A stretch of 64,000 nucleotides of DNA from Physcomitrium patens. Its lineage: Eukaryota > Streptophyta > Bryopsida > Funariales > Funariaceae. This document shows positions 46,410 through 58,240 of the stretch, in pieces (the first letter of the stretch is position 1; every line of letters begins with the position of its first letter). The position numbers and the translations under genes were made by a program. Location of the stretch: assembly GCF_000002425.4 (NCBI RefSeq), contig NC_037275.1, positions 12,945,831 through 13,009,830 on the forward strand, given 5' to 3'. The notes beneath the pieces are model-generated. The model was not told where the DNA came from, searched no databases, and worked only from the letters and a program-made list of their open reading frames with translations.

Positions 46410-46859
46410 AGAGACGAGTTCCACGAGGAGCAGTCATCATATGTTGAGGAAATCTATGATGCAACGAATTATATTCGCCACATACTCTGATCACTGTTCT
46501 CTTCGAAGTTGATTGATAGGGCCTCTCAACCATCGCTAGTGTCCCATACCAGGGCGGAAAGACCACCCAGTTATTTGATCATTGTTGAGGCCTTCGTAAC
46601 TTCCTTCGAATAGAATATTTGGAACACTATCAGGAGTTGTTCCTACCTCTAGCAAAATCACCAAACATCGAGAGTCCCTTCCCAAATCGTGATACCAAAC
46701 GCATTGTATCTCACCATCTATTCGAGGAAGAACATGTCGTTCTTGAAGATCTTCATCTTGATTGCGTCATCTTGAAGGTTGTGACAACCGTAATGTCTCG
46801 TCCGGCAGGTCAGCAAACGAAGGTTCTTGAGTTGAATCCGCTGGTTGTTGGCTCTCCAT
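46410..46859 (-). pseudogene. B1 accessory ORF
   Basis: ATG at 46859 (MESQQPADSTQEPSF), separate from the pol stop at 46954. It is colinear with the B2 copy, but Arg (CGA) after SQPSR is TGA. Past that, similarity to A continues to the polypurine tract: LRGPINQLRREQ pairs with LQGPMNYLSCEK, and SEYVANIIRCIIDFLN with LEYVADTMQQIFNFLR. The complete protein would have been about 150 residues. No recognised domain; the N-terminal half is rich in Arg, Asp and Gln. Confidence 0.65.
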
Positions 46860-46953
46860 CTAATTAGTGTCACAAATGCAAAGAAGTTACAAACAAGGAT
46901 AAGAAATTGAATGTTATCTTGCCTCAATCTTGTCTCTTTTATAAGAGAGATTT

Positions 46954-49900
46954 TCATCTTGGTTTTGATGGATGTCGTTGATGAAAAACTTTGACTTTAG
47001 CTGATGCATTTGCTAGATTCTTGGATGGCTCCCATGTGCGTTCACTAATATCATATCCGCGCCAATGAACAAGATATTCCAGCTTATTTCGGCGCCGCCT
47101 TGAGTCTAATATCTCTTCCACCTCAAATTCTTCATTATTATCTACTTCTATAGGAGGCGGTGGCATTTGTCTTCTTCCTTGTATATCCACTGTCTGATAT
47201 GGTTCAAGAAGAGACACGTGGAATACAGGATGGATCTTCATTGACTCCGATAGATGTAACCGATACACAACTGGGTTGATCTGTTCAGAAACAGAAAAGG
47301 GGCCAAGCCTACGATAGTCCAACTTGTCACAAGGTCGAGTAGTCTTGATATTGCGACGAAGTAGCCATACTTTATCACCCACGTTGAGTTGTGGTTGCTC
47401 CTTACGATATAGATTTGCGTTTATCTTTTGTCGTTCTTGAGCTTCCTTCAATTGCGTCTTCATTATTGCATGTAACTCTGACAACCGATTTGCCATATCT
47501 TGTGCTACAGGATTATCAACTTTTGAAAAATCAAAAGTATCAAGTCGTGGATGATAGCCATAATTGGCAAAGAAAGGTGTTTGTTGCGTGGAAGAATGTA
47601 CCGTATTATTATAAGCAAACTCTGCCAATGGCAGAAGGGTTGTCCAATCATCTTATTGGTAGTTGATAGTACACCTTAAATATTGCTCCAAGACTTGGTT
47701 TACGTGCTCTGTTTGTCCATCAGTTTGAGGATGGAAAGCCGAAGATAGCTTTATATCCACTTTTAAAATCTTGAAAAGGGTCCTCCAAAATCTTGACACA
47801 AATTGAGTTCCCCTATCTGATATGATATCTTTAGGTAATCCATGATAGCGATAGATATTATCAATGAAAAGCTTAGCTGTTTCTTCACCTGTGATAGATT
47901 TTGTACATGGCACAAAATGTGCCATTTTGGTGAAACGATCTACTATCATAAATATAGAATCATAAGATCTTGAGCTTGGAAGATCTGTGATGAAATCCAT
48001 AGAAACAGAAGACCATGGTTGTTTTGGTATAGGTAATGGCTGAAGAAGTCCGTAAGGTCGATGACGAGGAATTTTTGATCTTGAATAAATATCACATGAT
48101 TGTACAAAGTCTTTGACTGACTTCCACATTTGTGGCCACCAAAAATCTCTTGATATGAGTTCCAAAGTCTTATTATATCCAAAGTGCCCTGCTGTTGGAA
48201 AGTCATGACGTGCTTGAAGAACACGTAAACGTGCTTCTCCTTCTGGAACATATAGGCATCCTTCAAAATATAATAGATTATTCTTGAACTCGAACTTAGA
48301 AGGATCATGAGACTTGGAAGATTTATTCTCGATATCATAAACAAGAGGGTCTGAGGACATACTGGATTGGATTTGCTTGAGAAAAGTTGAATCAACAGTC
48401 AATGTTGATTTCATTGCTCGGAGATGAAATTGCTCCGGTTTCAAGAGGACCGTTCTTTGTTGCTCAAAAGCTGCATCTCCTTCTTTTGGTGCAAAATAAG
48501 AACGTCTAGATAGGGCATCAGACAAACCTTGTTGTTTTCCTGGCCGATAAGTGATAATGAACTCGAATCTTGACAAAGACATACTCCAACGAGCTTGACG
48601 ACGATTCAACACGCGTACTGACATGAAATACTCGAGGTTCTTGTAATCTGTATACACAGTGACTAGACTAGAAGCGCCTTCTAGATAATGATGCCATTCT
48701 TGAAAGGAATCCACGATCGCAAGAAGTTCTTTATCGTGGATCTCATAATTGATCTCGGCTGCTGAGAATTTTCTTGAATGAAAAGCTATCGGATGAAGTT
48801 TGTCATTTGTTCCCATTTATGATAAAACTGCACCCAAGGCAAAATCTGATGCATCTGTTTCCATAAAAAATGCCTTGGAAAAGTCAACACGATATAAGAC
48901 TGGTGCAGAGACAAACAATGTCTTCAAGGCTTCAAATGCTGCTTCCGCTTCTTGATTCCATTGGAATTTATCTTTACTAGTCAAGCGTATAAGTGGAGCT
49001 GCAACTCGTGAGAAATCTTTGATGAAGATCCGATAGTAATTGGCAAATCCCAAGAAACATTGGACATCTCTTATTGTCCTTGGAATCTTCCAATCCATGA
49101 TTGTTTGGACTTTCTTAGAATCCATGATGAGACCATCATTTGAAATGATGTATCCTAAAAAGTCAACTTGAGTAGTGTGAAATATACACTTTTCTATCTT
49201 GGCGTACAATCCTGCATCTCTAAGTTTTTGTAATACTTGATGAACATATATTTCATGTTCTTCGACGTTCTAAGAATAGATCAGGATATCGTCTAGATAG
49301 CAGACGACAAAATTGTCTAAGAATTCACGAAATACATCATTCATGAGATGTTGAAAAGCAGCTGGTGCATTTGTGAGTCCAAAGGGCATGACATTATATT
49401 CGAAATATCCATACCTGGTTCGAAACGCAGTCTTCTATTCATCTCCTTCTTTGATCCGTACTAGATTATATGCTCCTCTTAGATCTATTTTTGTATAGAT
49501 CTTAGCTTGATTCAATTGGTCAAGGAGTCCTGATATCAAAGATAATGGATACCTGTTCTTGATTGTGATCTTGTTGAGTCCTCGATAATCAACACACATT
49601 CGTAAAGATCCATCTTTTTTCTTTACGAATAGAATTGGAGCTCCTACTGGAGATTTTGAATGGCGTATGAAATTCTTCGCTAAATTCTCGTCAATATATG
49701 TCTTGAGTTCAGCCATCTCATCTTGCGATAAATTGTAAATTGGTCCAAATGGTGGCTGAGTTCTTTCCTTGTGGTTGATTGAACAATCATATGGGCGATG
49801 CTCAGGAAGAATATCTGCATTTTTTTTCTCAAAAACGTCTTGATACTCCTGATATTGACTGAGAATGCCACTTGAAGTCTTTACGTTTTCAGAAATAGGT

Positions 49901-50444
49901 GCAGCATAAATAGCAAAAGTTGATCCTTCTTTTGCTGCGTGTATAAATGCTTTTGCACCTATCAGTACGGATTTTACTATACTAGACTTATAATTTTTTA
50001 CTTGGTTGGTAGAACTATTAATAACGCTCTCGGAAAAGTCAAGTTTACGTGAATTCCAATCTATTCGAGGGTTATATTTTTCTAGCCAGGATAAATCTAA
50101 AATAACTGGATTGGACGTGGATTTAATTATGTTAAAAGCTATGTAGCTATCATGACCGTCTATTGTTACTTTTATAGGATGAGTTTCATGAGTGACATCT
50201 CCAGAAGACAAGGGACGACCATCTATGACTTCTACATGTACTGGTTTAGGTTTCTGTACAAAGGGTATTTTATGACTTTTAACAAATTCTTCATCTAAAA
50301 AACATGCTGAGGCTCCCGAATCTAATAAAGCAGAGGCTTTGTAATTCTTAGGTCCTAAATATAAGTCTATTATAAAACAAGGAGAGGGTTTTGAGGAGAG
50401 GATAGGACCTTCATTAGGAATTGTACAAGGTTCTTGCTGCACGG
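46954..50444 (-). pseudogene. pol: B1 pol: protease, RT, RNase H, integrase, chromodomain
   Basis: In order: protease [16 protein letters not shown] (50300-50350); RT with [19 protein letters not shown] and YLDD (49286-49301); RNase H KAFFMETDASDFALG (48840); integrase finger HFGYNKTLEL with CDIYSRSK (its second Cys, expected as CDICSRSK, is Tyr), core SMDFITDLPSSRSYDSIFM and AFHPQTDGQTEHVN; GPY-like linker; chromodomain FEVEEILDSRRRR, LEYLVHWRGYD and ERTWEPSKNL (46954-47160). Stops: TAG 49435 (Trp in B2), TAG 49270-49272 (shared with B2), TAA 48817 (Gln in B2), TAA 47653-47655 (shared with B2). No frameshift seen. Confidence 0.92.
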
Positions 50445-51099
50445 TGTCGTGTTGTAACACGAGTATATAGTGAAAATAAAAAGAAAGGGGAATTTTATTA
50501 ATATTCAATTACCTCGAATATTGGGAGCATCGACCAACTCTAGTACAAATACTGAGTGGTCAGGTTCAGTCACTCCGTTACAGTCAGCAGGGGCATACTG
50601 GAATGCTCCGTTCGATTCCAATAACGGGAGTCAGCAGGAAGAGAAGGACCAATTCACATGACGGGTTCGAGGAGCCAATTGGATCCAATTTCGATAATCC
50701 AATCCGGGTCCTCTTATCCAATATGAGACCTGAATTGGCCGGTCAACCCAATGCAATCTAATTACGGAAAATCCAAGTCTTACAACGGGTCTTAGCCAAT
50801 CTGACGCGAGGACCAATTTGACCCAATTACGGGAACATCCAGGTTACTACGGGCATCTTTCCCAATATAGGACCTGAATTGGTCGGGCGACTCAATGTGG
50901 TCCCGATTACGGGGTTCGATTCTGTTTCAGGCTGTCCTGTTCTCTGTGCCGTTTCAGGGAACGTTGTTTTCGGTAAATGGATTTCTTAAAGGTAAAAACG
51001 GAGGAGAAAGCTTGACGGCGAGAGCCAATTTTGGATCCAAGCTTGAGGTGGGAGCCAATTCCGGATCTAAGACGGAAGATTGAAGAAATTCAGAGGATA
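50445..51099 (+). repeat. C 5' LTR, 3' half deleted
   Basis: Nearly identical to 56478-57133, then jumps into gag at 51100. The deletion removes the LTR end, the primer site, the leader and the gag N-terminus. The 5' half holds repeated ATTACGGG, CCAATTTGACC and GGACCTGAATTGG(C/T)CGG-like short motifs. Confidence 0.93.
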
Positions 51100-52941
51100 G
51101 AAAAATTGACATTGGAGCCGAATAAAGTTGATCTATTTCTTCAAGCTGCTGATGGAGAATTGCAAGAGAAATTAGAATCCCTTCTTGAAGACAAAGAAGA
51201 AGATGAAGGATTGACAACGAAGTGGAAGAACGTTGAAGATGCGGTGGGGTTGCTTACAAAAAAAGAAAGGAGGAAGGATAGGAGCAATATTCCGAAAACA
51301 GTACAAGCACCCAAAGCTCTAGTACGTACAACACCACCAACAATGCCTACAGTTCAACCTTCGACATCCTTGTCAAAGAAAGCAGATATGGGTATGGAAG
51401 AAATTATACGAGGAATGCGAGATCTTCAGATCCAATTGGCAAGACTTGAAGAGAATACTTCTATAAACAATTCGAAGAATGTTTCAAAACAAGGATATGT
51501 ACAAAGATACATTTGGTGTGATGATGCTTCATACACTAGAAAAGATTGCAATGAAATTAATAATATGATACGGCAGGGAATTATTTGCTGGAAAGATGGG
51601 AAGATAGCATTGAAAGATAGGGATGATCTTCTTCAAACCAATTTTGGCAAGGGAGGAATGAGAGCATTGATTCAAAATTACTTAAAAGAGCATGAAACAG
51701 TAGTACGAGAAAGTGCAAGTTATGGTGCTAGAGTAGATGATGAAATTGGTGGAAGTACGAAAACTAGTGAGTTTCGGGCTTCTGCCGTTTCTACAATGCA
51801 AGAAGGGAAATTACCTCGAGAAGCATTATTGAGAACTGTAGCTACAATACGAGGAAGAACAGGTTGGAAGGATCCTGTTGAGTCTCTTTCAGTTCATGCA
51901 TATATTGCTAAGAGCCAACATGAAGCTTTGATGGAAGAAAAAAGACGAGGAAATTTTGATGATACTAGAGAAGGAAATTCTTTTAAGAGGCAAACTCGAG
52001 GAGACAAGGCTCGAGAGGCAGCTTCACAAGAATTGCCTGTAAACGATACCTCAGCATCATTGGGAGAAAAAACAACGGAGACAAAAGATAAAAGCAAATC
52101 AATTGCTTATAAGCTACTTTCTGACATTGAAGCGGCAACAAATTTGAAAGGGGTGTTGGAAGAACGTATATTAAACGCTAAGGTGGAATTCACATTGAAA
52201 GAAGTCTTGGGAATTACAAAGAAGGAGTTTCATGATGTTATCATTGACAGCATTAAGCGAAAGAGGCAATTAATGAGCGAAACTGGAATGAGTCATGCTA
52301 TTGATGCAAGAATATGTAGAGAAGAAGAAGAGGTTGATATTGGTTACAAGCAACCAACAAATGGAAAGAATGGGTATAATCAGCGAGTACGTTTTGAAGA
52401 TTCTAGTGACAAGGAAATGGAAACTTTGAGCCATTATACTCGAAAGCATTGGGCAAGGGCAACTACTGAGGTATTGGTGAAGGTAGGAGATATAGAAGAA
52501 CCAATAGTTGCCTTGGTGGACCATGGTTTTGAAATAAATCTCATGTCTAAAGATCTTTATAAGAAGCAAAAATGGCCAATTGATATGGAACATGGATGGG
52601 CAATACGAGCAGCTAATAACACACGAGGCGAATTATATGGAGCTTGTCCAGATGTCAAAATTCGGATTGGGGATGTTGCGACGGAGCAACATTTCTTCGT
52701 TCAAGTTACAACGTCTTATCCGTTGATTTTAGGACAACCTTATATCACGGCAACACGGATGGAAACAAAGGTACTTGACGATGGTTCTACTTATGCAAGG
52801 GTACGGAGCGAAGATGGGAGGAAAGCTGTATAATTTCTAACAGTACCTCCTAACCATGAACGGAATCGAGATAGGTTGAGGGAGAAACCATTGCCAAAGA
52901 TTGTTGAAGGATTTAAGAATTTTGGGGAGGTACCACTGTAA
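51100..52941 (+). pseudogene. gag: C gag (N-terminally truncated) and protease
   Basis: The open frame 51031-52833 begins in LTR sequence, so its first ~23 codons are not gag. Real gag starts at about 51103 (LTLEPNKVDLFLQAADGEL). MEEIIRGMRDLQIQLARLEE, a knuckle-like WCDDASYTRKDC and TNFGKGGMRALI follow (51390-51670). The protease is LVDHGFEINLMSKDLY (52510-52560): D-H-G with the following Ser as Phe. LGQPYITATRMETKVLDDGS ends the domain. Lesions: TAA 52831-52833 (CAA in E). The frame ends at a TAA (52939) that D shares in position. Confidence 0.9.
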
Positions 52942-55900
52942 AGTGAGATTATGGAGGTAAAAAAGAGGAGGTACTCTCGCGAGATGAAGGTGCCTTTGAT
53001 GCGAGTTTTATTGGTATATTGGAGAATGGAAATATTATGTATAAGAAAGTTGATGATTTTAAAAGAAAAGAAAGAAAAAGATTATATGATATTGAAGGAC
53101 AGTTACGCAAGATAGGTACATTAGAAGATGATGAGAGGATTTTGGGTGTTTATGAAGAAAATAGGCTGGAAGATTCATTGGAATTGATTACATCTATTGG
53201 GTTAGGGGATAATGATAAGATTGTTGAGATTCATTCGAGAGAGGTTTATACCATGCTTGAATCTTTTCAAGCACCAGAAGTCACAGTAGAGACGAGATAT
53301 AAAACAGTAGATAAGAAGGTAAAGGCTGTTGCCGGACCATTACCAGAGGATTCTAAAGAACAAATGGGAGAAGCATCAAAAGAAGCAAGTTTAAGAGATC
53401 CAATGAGTATTGGACATCAGTTTACTAAAGAGACTTTTGAAGAATTGAAGATTGGTTCTGATGGTTCTTTATTGCCGGAGGAAATTACTTGCTTCAAAAA
53501 GATGTTGGCTAAACAAGGTAGATCGTTTGCCTTCGAATCTCATGAAATTGGGTGTGTGGATCCAAATATTATAACACCTATGGTTACCTTCACTGTACCG
53601 CATATACCTTGGAGTCTAAGACCGATTCCAGTACCGAGGGCACATTTACCTAAATTGGTGGAACTATTGAAAGAAAAGATAAAGATGAAAATATTAGAAC
53701 CTTCATTTGCGCCGTATTCTAGTCGATGGTTTACGGTACCTAAGAAGAATGAGTCACTGCGGTTTATTCAAAATATGCAGCCGGTGAATGCTGTAACTGT
53801 CAGGAATGCAGGAATTGGACCTATTGTAGATGAATTTACTGAGGCGTTTGCTAGAAGGGTGATTTATTCAATGGATGATTTGTATTCAGGTTATGATCAA
53901 TTTCAACTTGCCGAAAGAAATAGAAATATGACAACGATGAGGACACCGCTTGGATTGGTTAGAATGTGCACTCTTCCTCAAGGTGCGACGAACTTAGTTG
54001 CGCATATGATGAATGGGATGAATAAGGTATTGAGAGATTTTATTTCGGAAAAGACTATGCTTTTTCTAGATGATGTTCCTATAAAAGGGTGCAGAGAAGG
54101 AGACAAGGATGAAACTTTAGATACGAGGGGGTGTCGCAGATATGTTGTTGATCATATACAAGATTGTGAAAAGATTTTAACTCGGCTTCGAGAAGTTCAT
54201 CTTACATTATCAGGTATGAAGTCCGTATTTGGAGTGCGAGAGGTTGTAATTGTTGGGCATTTATGCGGATCTTACGGAAGAAAACCAGATCCGACTAAAG
54301 TTGATGCAATTGGAAGGATGAAAGAGGATTGTGGTTCTTTAACAGAGGTTCGCAGGTTTTTGGGTGCATGTGTATTTTATCGAATCTGGATCCCTCATTT
54401 TGTTCACATAGCGGATCCATTATATGAACTGTTACGCAAAGGTTACCGATTTGAATGGAAAGAAAGGCATATTCAGGCAATGCAAAGATTGAAGAAATTA
54501 TTGATGTCACCTCCAATATTGAGGAAGGTTGATTATAAGTGCAATAGACCAGTGATTCTTACTGTAGACGCTAGTCCAATTGCCGTTGGATGGGCTGTGG
54601 GTCAAGATGATTCGAATGGGAGTAGATTTACAGTTCATTTGGAGCTAAAGTTTTAAGTATTCGTCAGCGTGCATATTCGCAAGTCAAAAGAGAACTTTGG
54701 GGAGTCGTTTCGGCTATGAAAGCTGAAAAGGACTATTTGATTGGGGCAGTAGTAGTAATTGAAACAGATTGCTTGCCATTGCTTGGAATGATTATTAACT
54801 GTTCAACGCCAGATATTGCAATGTTGAGATGGATTGCTTATATTAAGTCACTAAATCTGGAATTTAAGCATATCACTAGAAAGGACAATTTAGTAGCAGA
54901 CATGCTATCTCGAGGAAGATACGAGAGGGAAGACAAAATGGTTGAAGACATTGATGACGTCGGATTGAAATTCTATTCAATATCAAATCTCAACAGAGAA
55001 GACAAGCTATTTCTTGAAGAATCTTATGAAAGAGAATTATTGGATATTGGTCATTATTTGAATACCTTGTCTAAGCAGGGGAATTGGTCTACAAAAAAAT
55101 TCAAACAAATAATAAAAAAAACATATGGAATTTTACTTTGAAATGGATTCTTATGGAAGAAACCGAAGAAAGGAATTGGGATGCCACAACGAGTGATAGG
55201 CAAAAGGGAAGAAAAACTAAAATTATTAAAGGAGTTTCATGATAGTTTATGGGCAGGGCATAGAGGAATCTGGGCTACTTTTGCTAAACTCAAGGAACGA
55301 TATTGGTGGAAAAATATGTATCGAGATGTGCTCTCATTTATAGAGTCATGTGAAATCTGTCAATCGTATTCTAATATCCGACATCGAGATGGTCTTCATC
55401 CTACGTATCCTCTGGCTATTCATTTTAAATGGGTTGTTGATTTGGTTATTATGCCGGTTGGATTATGGCAGATAAGATATTTGATTTTAGCTCGTGAAGA
55501 TTTATCAAATCTAGTAGAAGGAAGAGCATTGAGGACAAAATCTACAGAGGAGATTTATAGATTTTTGCTTGAAGATGTCATTTGCCACTACAGATGCGTA
55601 GGAAAAATCTTTGCAGATCGTGGAGAATTAAATGCATAAGAAGCTCGTAAGTTCTTTGAAAGATGTGGAGTTAAACTATCACTGACTATTGCTTATAATT
55701 TGGAAGAGAATGCAAAAAGCGAACGTGGTCACCCACCAATTGTGAAAGCATTAGTTAAAGCTTGTAATGGGAAAGTTAAAGAGTGTCCACGGCTTTTGTC
55801 ATTTGCATTATGGGCTGATCGAACAACACATAGTTCGGTGATAGGATATATGCCAGTAGAACTTATGACAGGTCAAAAACCAATTATGCCGATTGAAGAA

Positions 55901-56340
55901 AAGGTACTTACTTGGAGTATGCTACCATGGGAAGATGGATTGACAAGAGAAGAACTTCTGGCTATTAGGATTCGACAATTGGAGCAAAGAACGGAAGATG
56001 TCTAGATAGCATTGGAAAGGTTAAAAAGAGCAAGGTTACAAAACAAGGCGCGATTCGATAAGCAACATCGATTGAGACCAAAAGCAATCGAGGAAGGTGA
56101 CTGGGTACTTGTTTATGACAATAGTCTGGATAATCAACATAGTACTTTGCAGAAATTTTCAAAACGTTGGTTTGGACCATATGTTGTAACAACTGTTCAT
56201 GATAATGCGACTTACTCATTACGGGAGTTAGATGGTACAAAATTGAAAATACCAATTGCAGGGAAGCGAGTAAAAATATTTAAACGAAGACACGCAGAGA
56301 TGAATATGCAAGACCTTAATGAAGGTACAGAGATTCCGTA
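52917..56340 (+). pseudogene. pol: C pol: RT, RNase H, integrase
   Basis: In the -1 frame relative to gag-protease. RT: SSRWFTVPKKNESLRFIQN, YSMDDLYSGYDQFQL and MLFLDDVPIKGC (catalytic FLDD, 54060). RNase H: ILTVDASPIAVGWAVGQDD. Integrase: HDSLWAGHRG with CEIC (HHCC finger), WVVDLVIMPVGLWQ, FADRGELNA and the E in KSERGHPPIVKAL (D,D,E core), then GPY/F (WFGPYVVTTVHDN) ending VKIFKRR. No chromodomain. Lesions: TGA 52944-52946 (Trp in E), one-base deletion near 54641 (LEAKV intact in D), TGA 55139-55141, TAA 55637-55639 (Gln in D), TAG 56003-56005. Confidence 0.9.
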
Positions 56341-56460
56341 GCAAGAAGATGAAAGTGATATGGATAATGAAGGTGACGAAGACGAACTGGACAAAGACGT
56401 AGGGGACATGTTCTGAATCAAACAGCAATTGGGTAAATTGGTGCATACCGGAGGATGCAC

Positions 56461-56477
56461 AAGTTCAGAGGGGGTGG
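56461..56477 (+). other. C polypurine tract
   Basis: AGTTCAGAGGGGGTGGA directly before the 3' LTR; equivalent tracts border the D and E 3' LTRs. Confidence 0.88.
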
Positions 56478-57819
56478 ATGTCGTGTTGTAACACGAGTAT
56501 ACAAAGAAAATAAAAAGAAAGGGGAATTTTATTAATATTCAATTACCTCGAATATTGGGAGCATCGACCAACTCCAGTACAAATATTGAGTGGTCAGGTT
56601 CAGTCACTCCGTTACAGTCAGCCGGGGCATACTGGAATGCTCCGTTCGATTCCAATAACGGGAGTCAGCAAGAAAAGAAGGACCAATTCACACGACGGGT
56701 TCAAGGAGCCAATTGGATCCAATTTCGATAATCCAATCCAGGTCCTCTTATCCAATATGAGACCTGAATTGGCCGGTCAACCCAATGCAATCTAATTACG
56801 GAAAATCCAAGTCTTACTACGGGTCTTAGCCAATCTGACGCGAGGACCAATTTGACCCAATTACGGGAACATCCAAGTTACTACGGGCATCTTTCCCAAT
56901 ATAGGACCTGAATTGGTCGGGCGACTCAATGTGGTCCCGATTACGGGGTTCGATTCTGTTTCAGGCTGTCCTGTTCTCTGTGCCGTTTCAGGGAACGTTG
57001 TTTTCGGTAAATGGATTTCTTAAAGGTAAAAACGGAGGAGAAAGCTTGACAGCGAGAGCCAATTTCGGATCCAAGCTTGAGGTGGGAGCCAATTCCGGAT
57101 CTAAGACGGAAGATTGAAGAAATTCAGAGGATAAGGTTAGGGGGGATATAGTTTTGAGGGGGGAGGTTTTTTTTTCGGGGAATCGGGGGGGGGAGCGAGT
57201 TTTTAAACTTTTGCAAGGTTACCAGTTCGGTTTTCATTGGAGGTTTTTTGAAGATCAAGGGAATTTGAGAGAGAAGCTTCATGCTTCGGGTCGGGGAAGG
57301 AAAGACATAGAATTTGGATTTTTCTTCTTCATAGAGTTTTGGGAAGACTGAGGCAATCGCTGCTGAAGTGAGTGTTGTAATGGTGAATCGGGATTTTTAA
57401 ATGAAGTGGGTTTGAATACTCTTGACTCTTTTGTAAAATCGAGTTACGTCTGTGATTGAAGGATTAAAGGGGTGTCTATAGGATTGAATATGCGGAGTGA
57501 ATGAAATTTATTGGGTTAATCTAATAGGACAGTCAGTGGATACAAGATCGTAAGTACAAAGGGGTATTGAAGATTAATAGTTTGGGTTGTTCGGGGTTCT
57601 CTGTAACGTCTAGAGACCTACCGGCTGGGGCAAAAAAAAAAAAAAGACTTCGACAAGCAGTCGAAGAGCATCGGTATAGATTTACGGTACATTATTGCAG
57701 TCGTTTATATTCTAGCAGTCAAAAACTGATAGACTGCTTGACTATCGGCGAATCTCCCTACTACCTTCTACAGGCAGACGCCCGGCGCGTTCTCAAGCAG
57801 GAAAGCACGTAATACGACA
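56478..57819 (+). repeat. C 3' LTR, complete
   Basis: 1342 bp, TGTCGTGTTGTAACACG to GTAATACGACA, with inverted ends TGTCGT and ACGACA. It contains CpG-rich DNA (CGCCCGGCGCGTTC near the end), a run of 14 A (57631-57644) and a short hairpin CTTCGAC and GTCGAAG (57646-57664). G runs at 57135-57195. Confidence 0.93.
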
Positions 57820-58125
57820 GCGGAAAGACCACCTAGTTATTTGATCATTGTTGAGGCCTTCGTAACTTCCTTCGAATAGAATATTTGGAACACCATCAGG
57901 AGTTGTTCCTACCTCTAGCAAAATCACCAAACATCGAGAGTCCCTTCCCAAATCGTGATACCAAACGCATTGTATCTCACCATCTATTCGAGGAAGAACA
58001 TGTCGTTCTTGAAGATCTTCATCTCGATTACGTCGTCTTGAAGGTTGTGACAATCGTAATGTCTCATCCGGCAGGTCAGCAAACGAAGGTTCTTGAGTTG
58101 AATCCGCTGGTTGTTGGCTCTCCAT
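57820..58125 (-). pseudogene. B2 accessory ORF, the best-preserved copy
   Basis: ATG at 58125. About 102 codons are open before the C LTR: MESQQPADSTQEPSFADLPD, SQPSRRRNRDEDLQERHV, CVWYHDLGRDSRCLVILLEVG and ILFEGSYEGLNNDQITRWSF. The frame then runs into C sequence. It lies 116 bases downstream of the pol stop, in the same sense as pol. I recognise no domain. Possibilities are an accessory protein or a displaced pol C-terminal extension. The Arg/Asp-rich N-terminal part would suit nucleic acid or protein binding, which is only a guess. Confidence 0.65.
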
Positions 58126-58240
58126 CTAATTAGTGTCACAAATGCAAAGAAGTTACAAACAAGGATAAGAAATTGAATGTTATCTTGCCTCAATCTTGTC
58201 TCTTTTATAAGAGAGATTTTCATCTTGGTTTTGATGGATG

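Larger units (their letters stand above)
45835..50444 (-). mobile_element. B1: chromovirus, 3' half
   Basis: Minus-strand B-family copy inserted in D. It has the 3' LTR, polypurine tract, accessory ORF and pol from chromodomain back to the protease. It stops at 50444 where element C starts, at the gag-pol junction; the equivalent position in B2 is about 61711. Gag, leader and 5' LTR of B1 do not follow C. Very similar to B2 along the shared length. Confidence 0.92.
50445..57819 (+). mobile_element. C: gypsy element without chromodomain, plus strand
   Basis: Truncated 5' LTR (50445-51099), gag (N-terminus missing), protease, RT, RNase H, integrase, polypurine tract and full 3' LTR (56478-57819). 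Left flank is B1 at its gag-pol junction (ACGG); right flank is B2 near its 3' end (GCGG). The flanks do not match, so the two ends entered different B copies. The 5' LTR lacks its last ~690 bases, the primer site and the start of gag. Confidence 0.92.

Noticed and set aside
46619..46867. 82-codon plus-strand frame opposite the accessory ORF, repeated at 57885-58133
   Set aside because: It is antisense to the accessory ORF and broken by frameshift or stops in B0. The sense frame shows protein-level similarity to A, so the antisense frame is treated as its shadow.
47946..48395. 149-codon minus-strand frame, also found at 59212-59661
   Set aside because: It overlaps integrase in another frame and is present twice only because B1 and B2 are copies of each other.
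51031..51099. First ~23 codons of the long C frame as the gag start
   Set aside because: These bases are LTR sequence, identical to 57062-57133. The frame is open through the deletion junction by chance.
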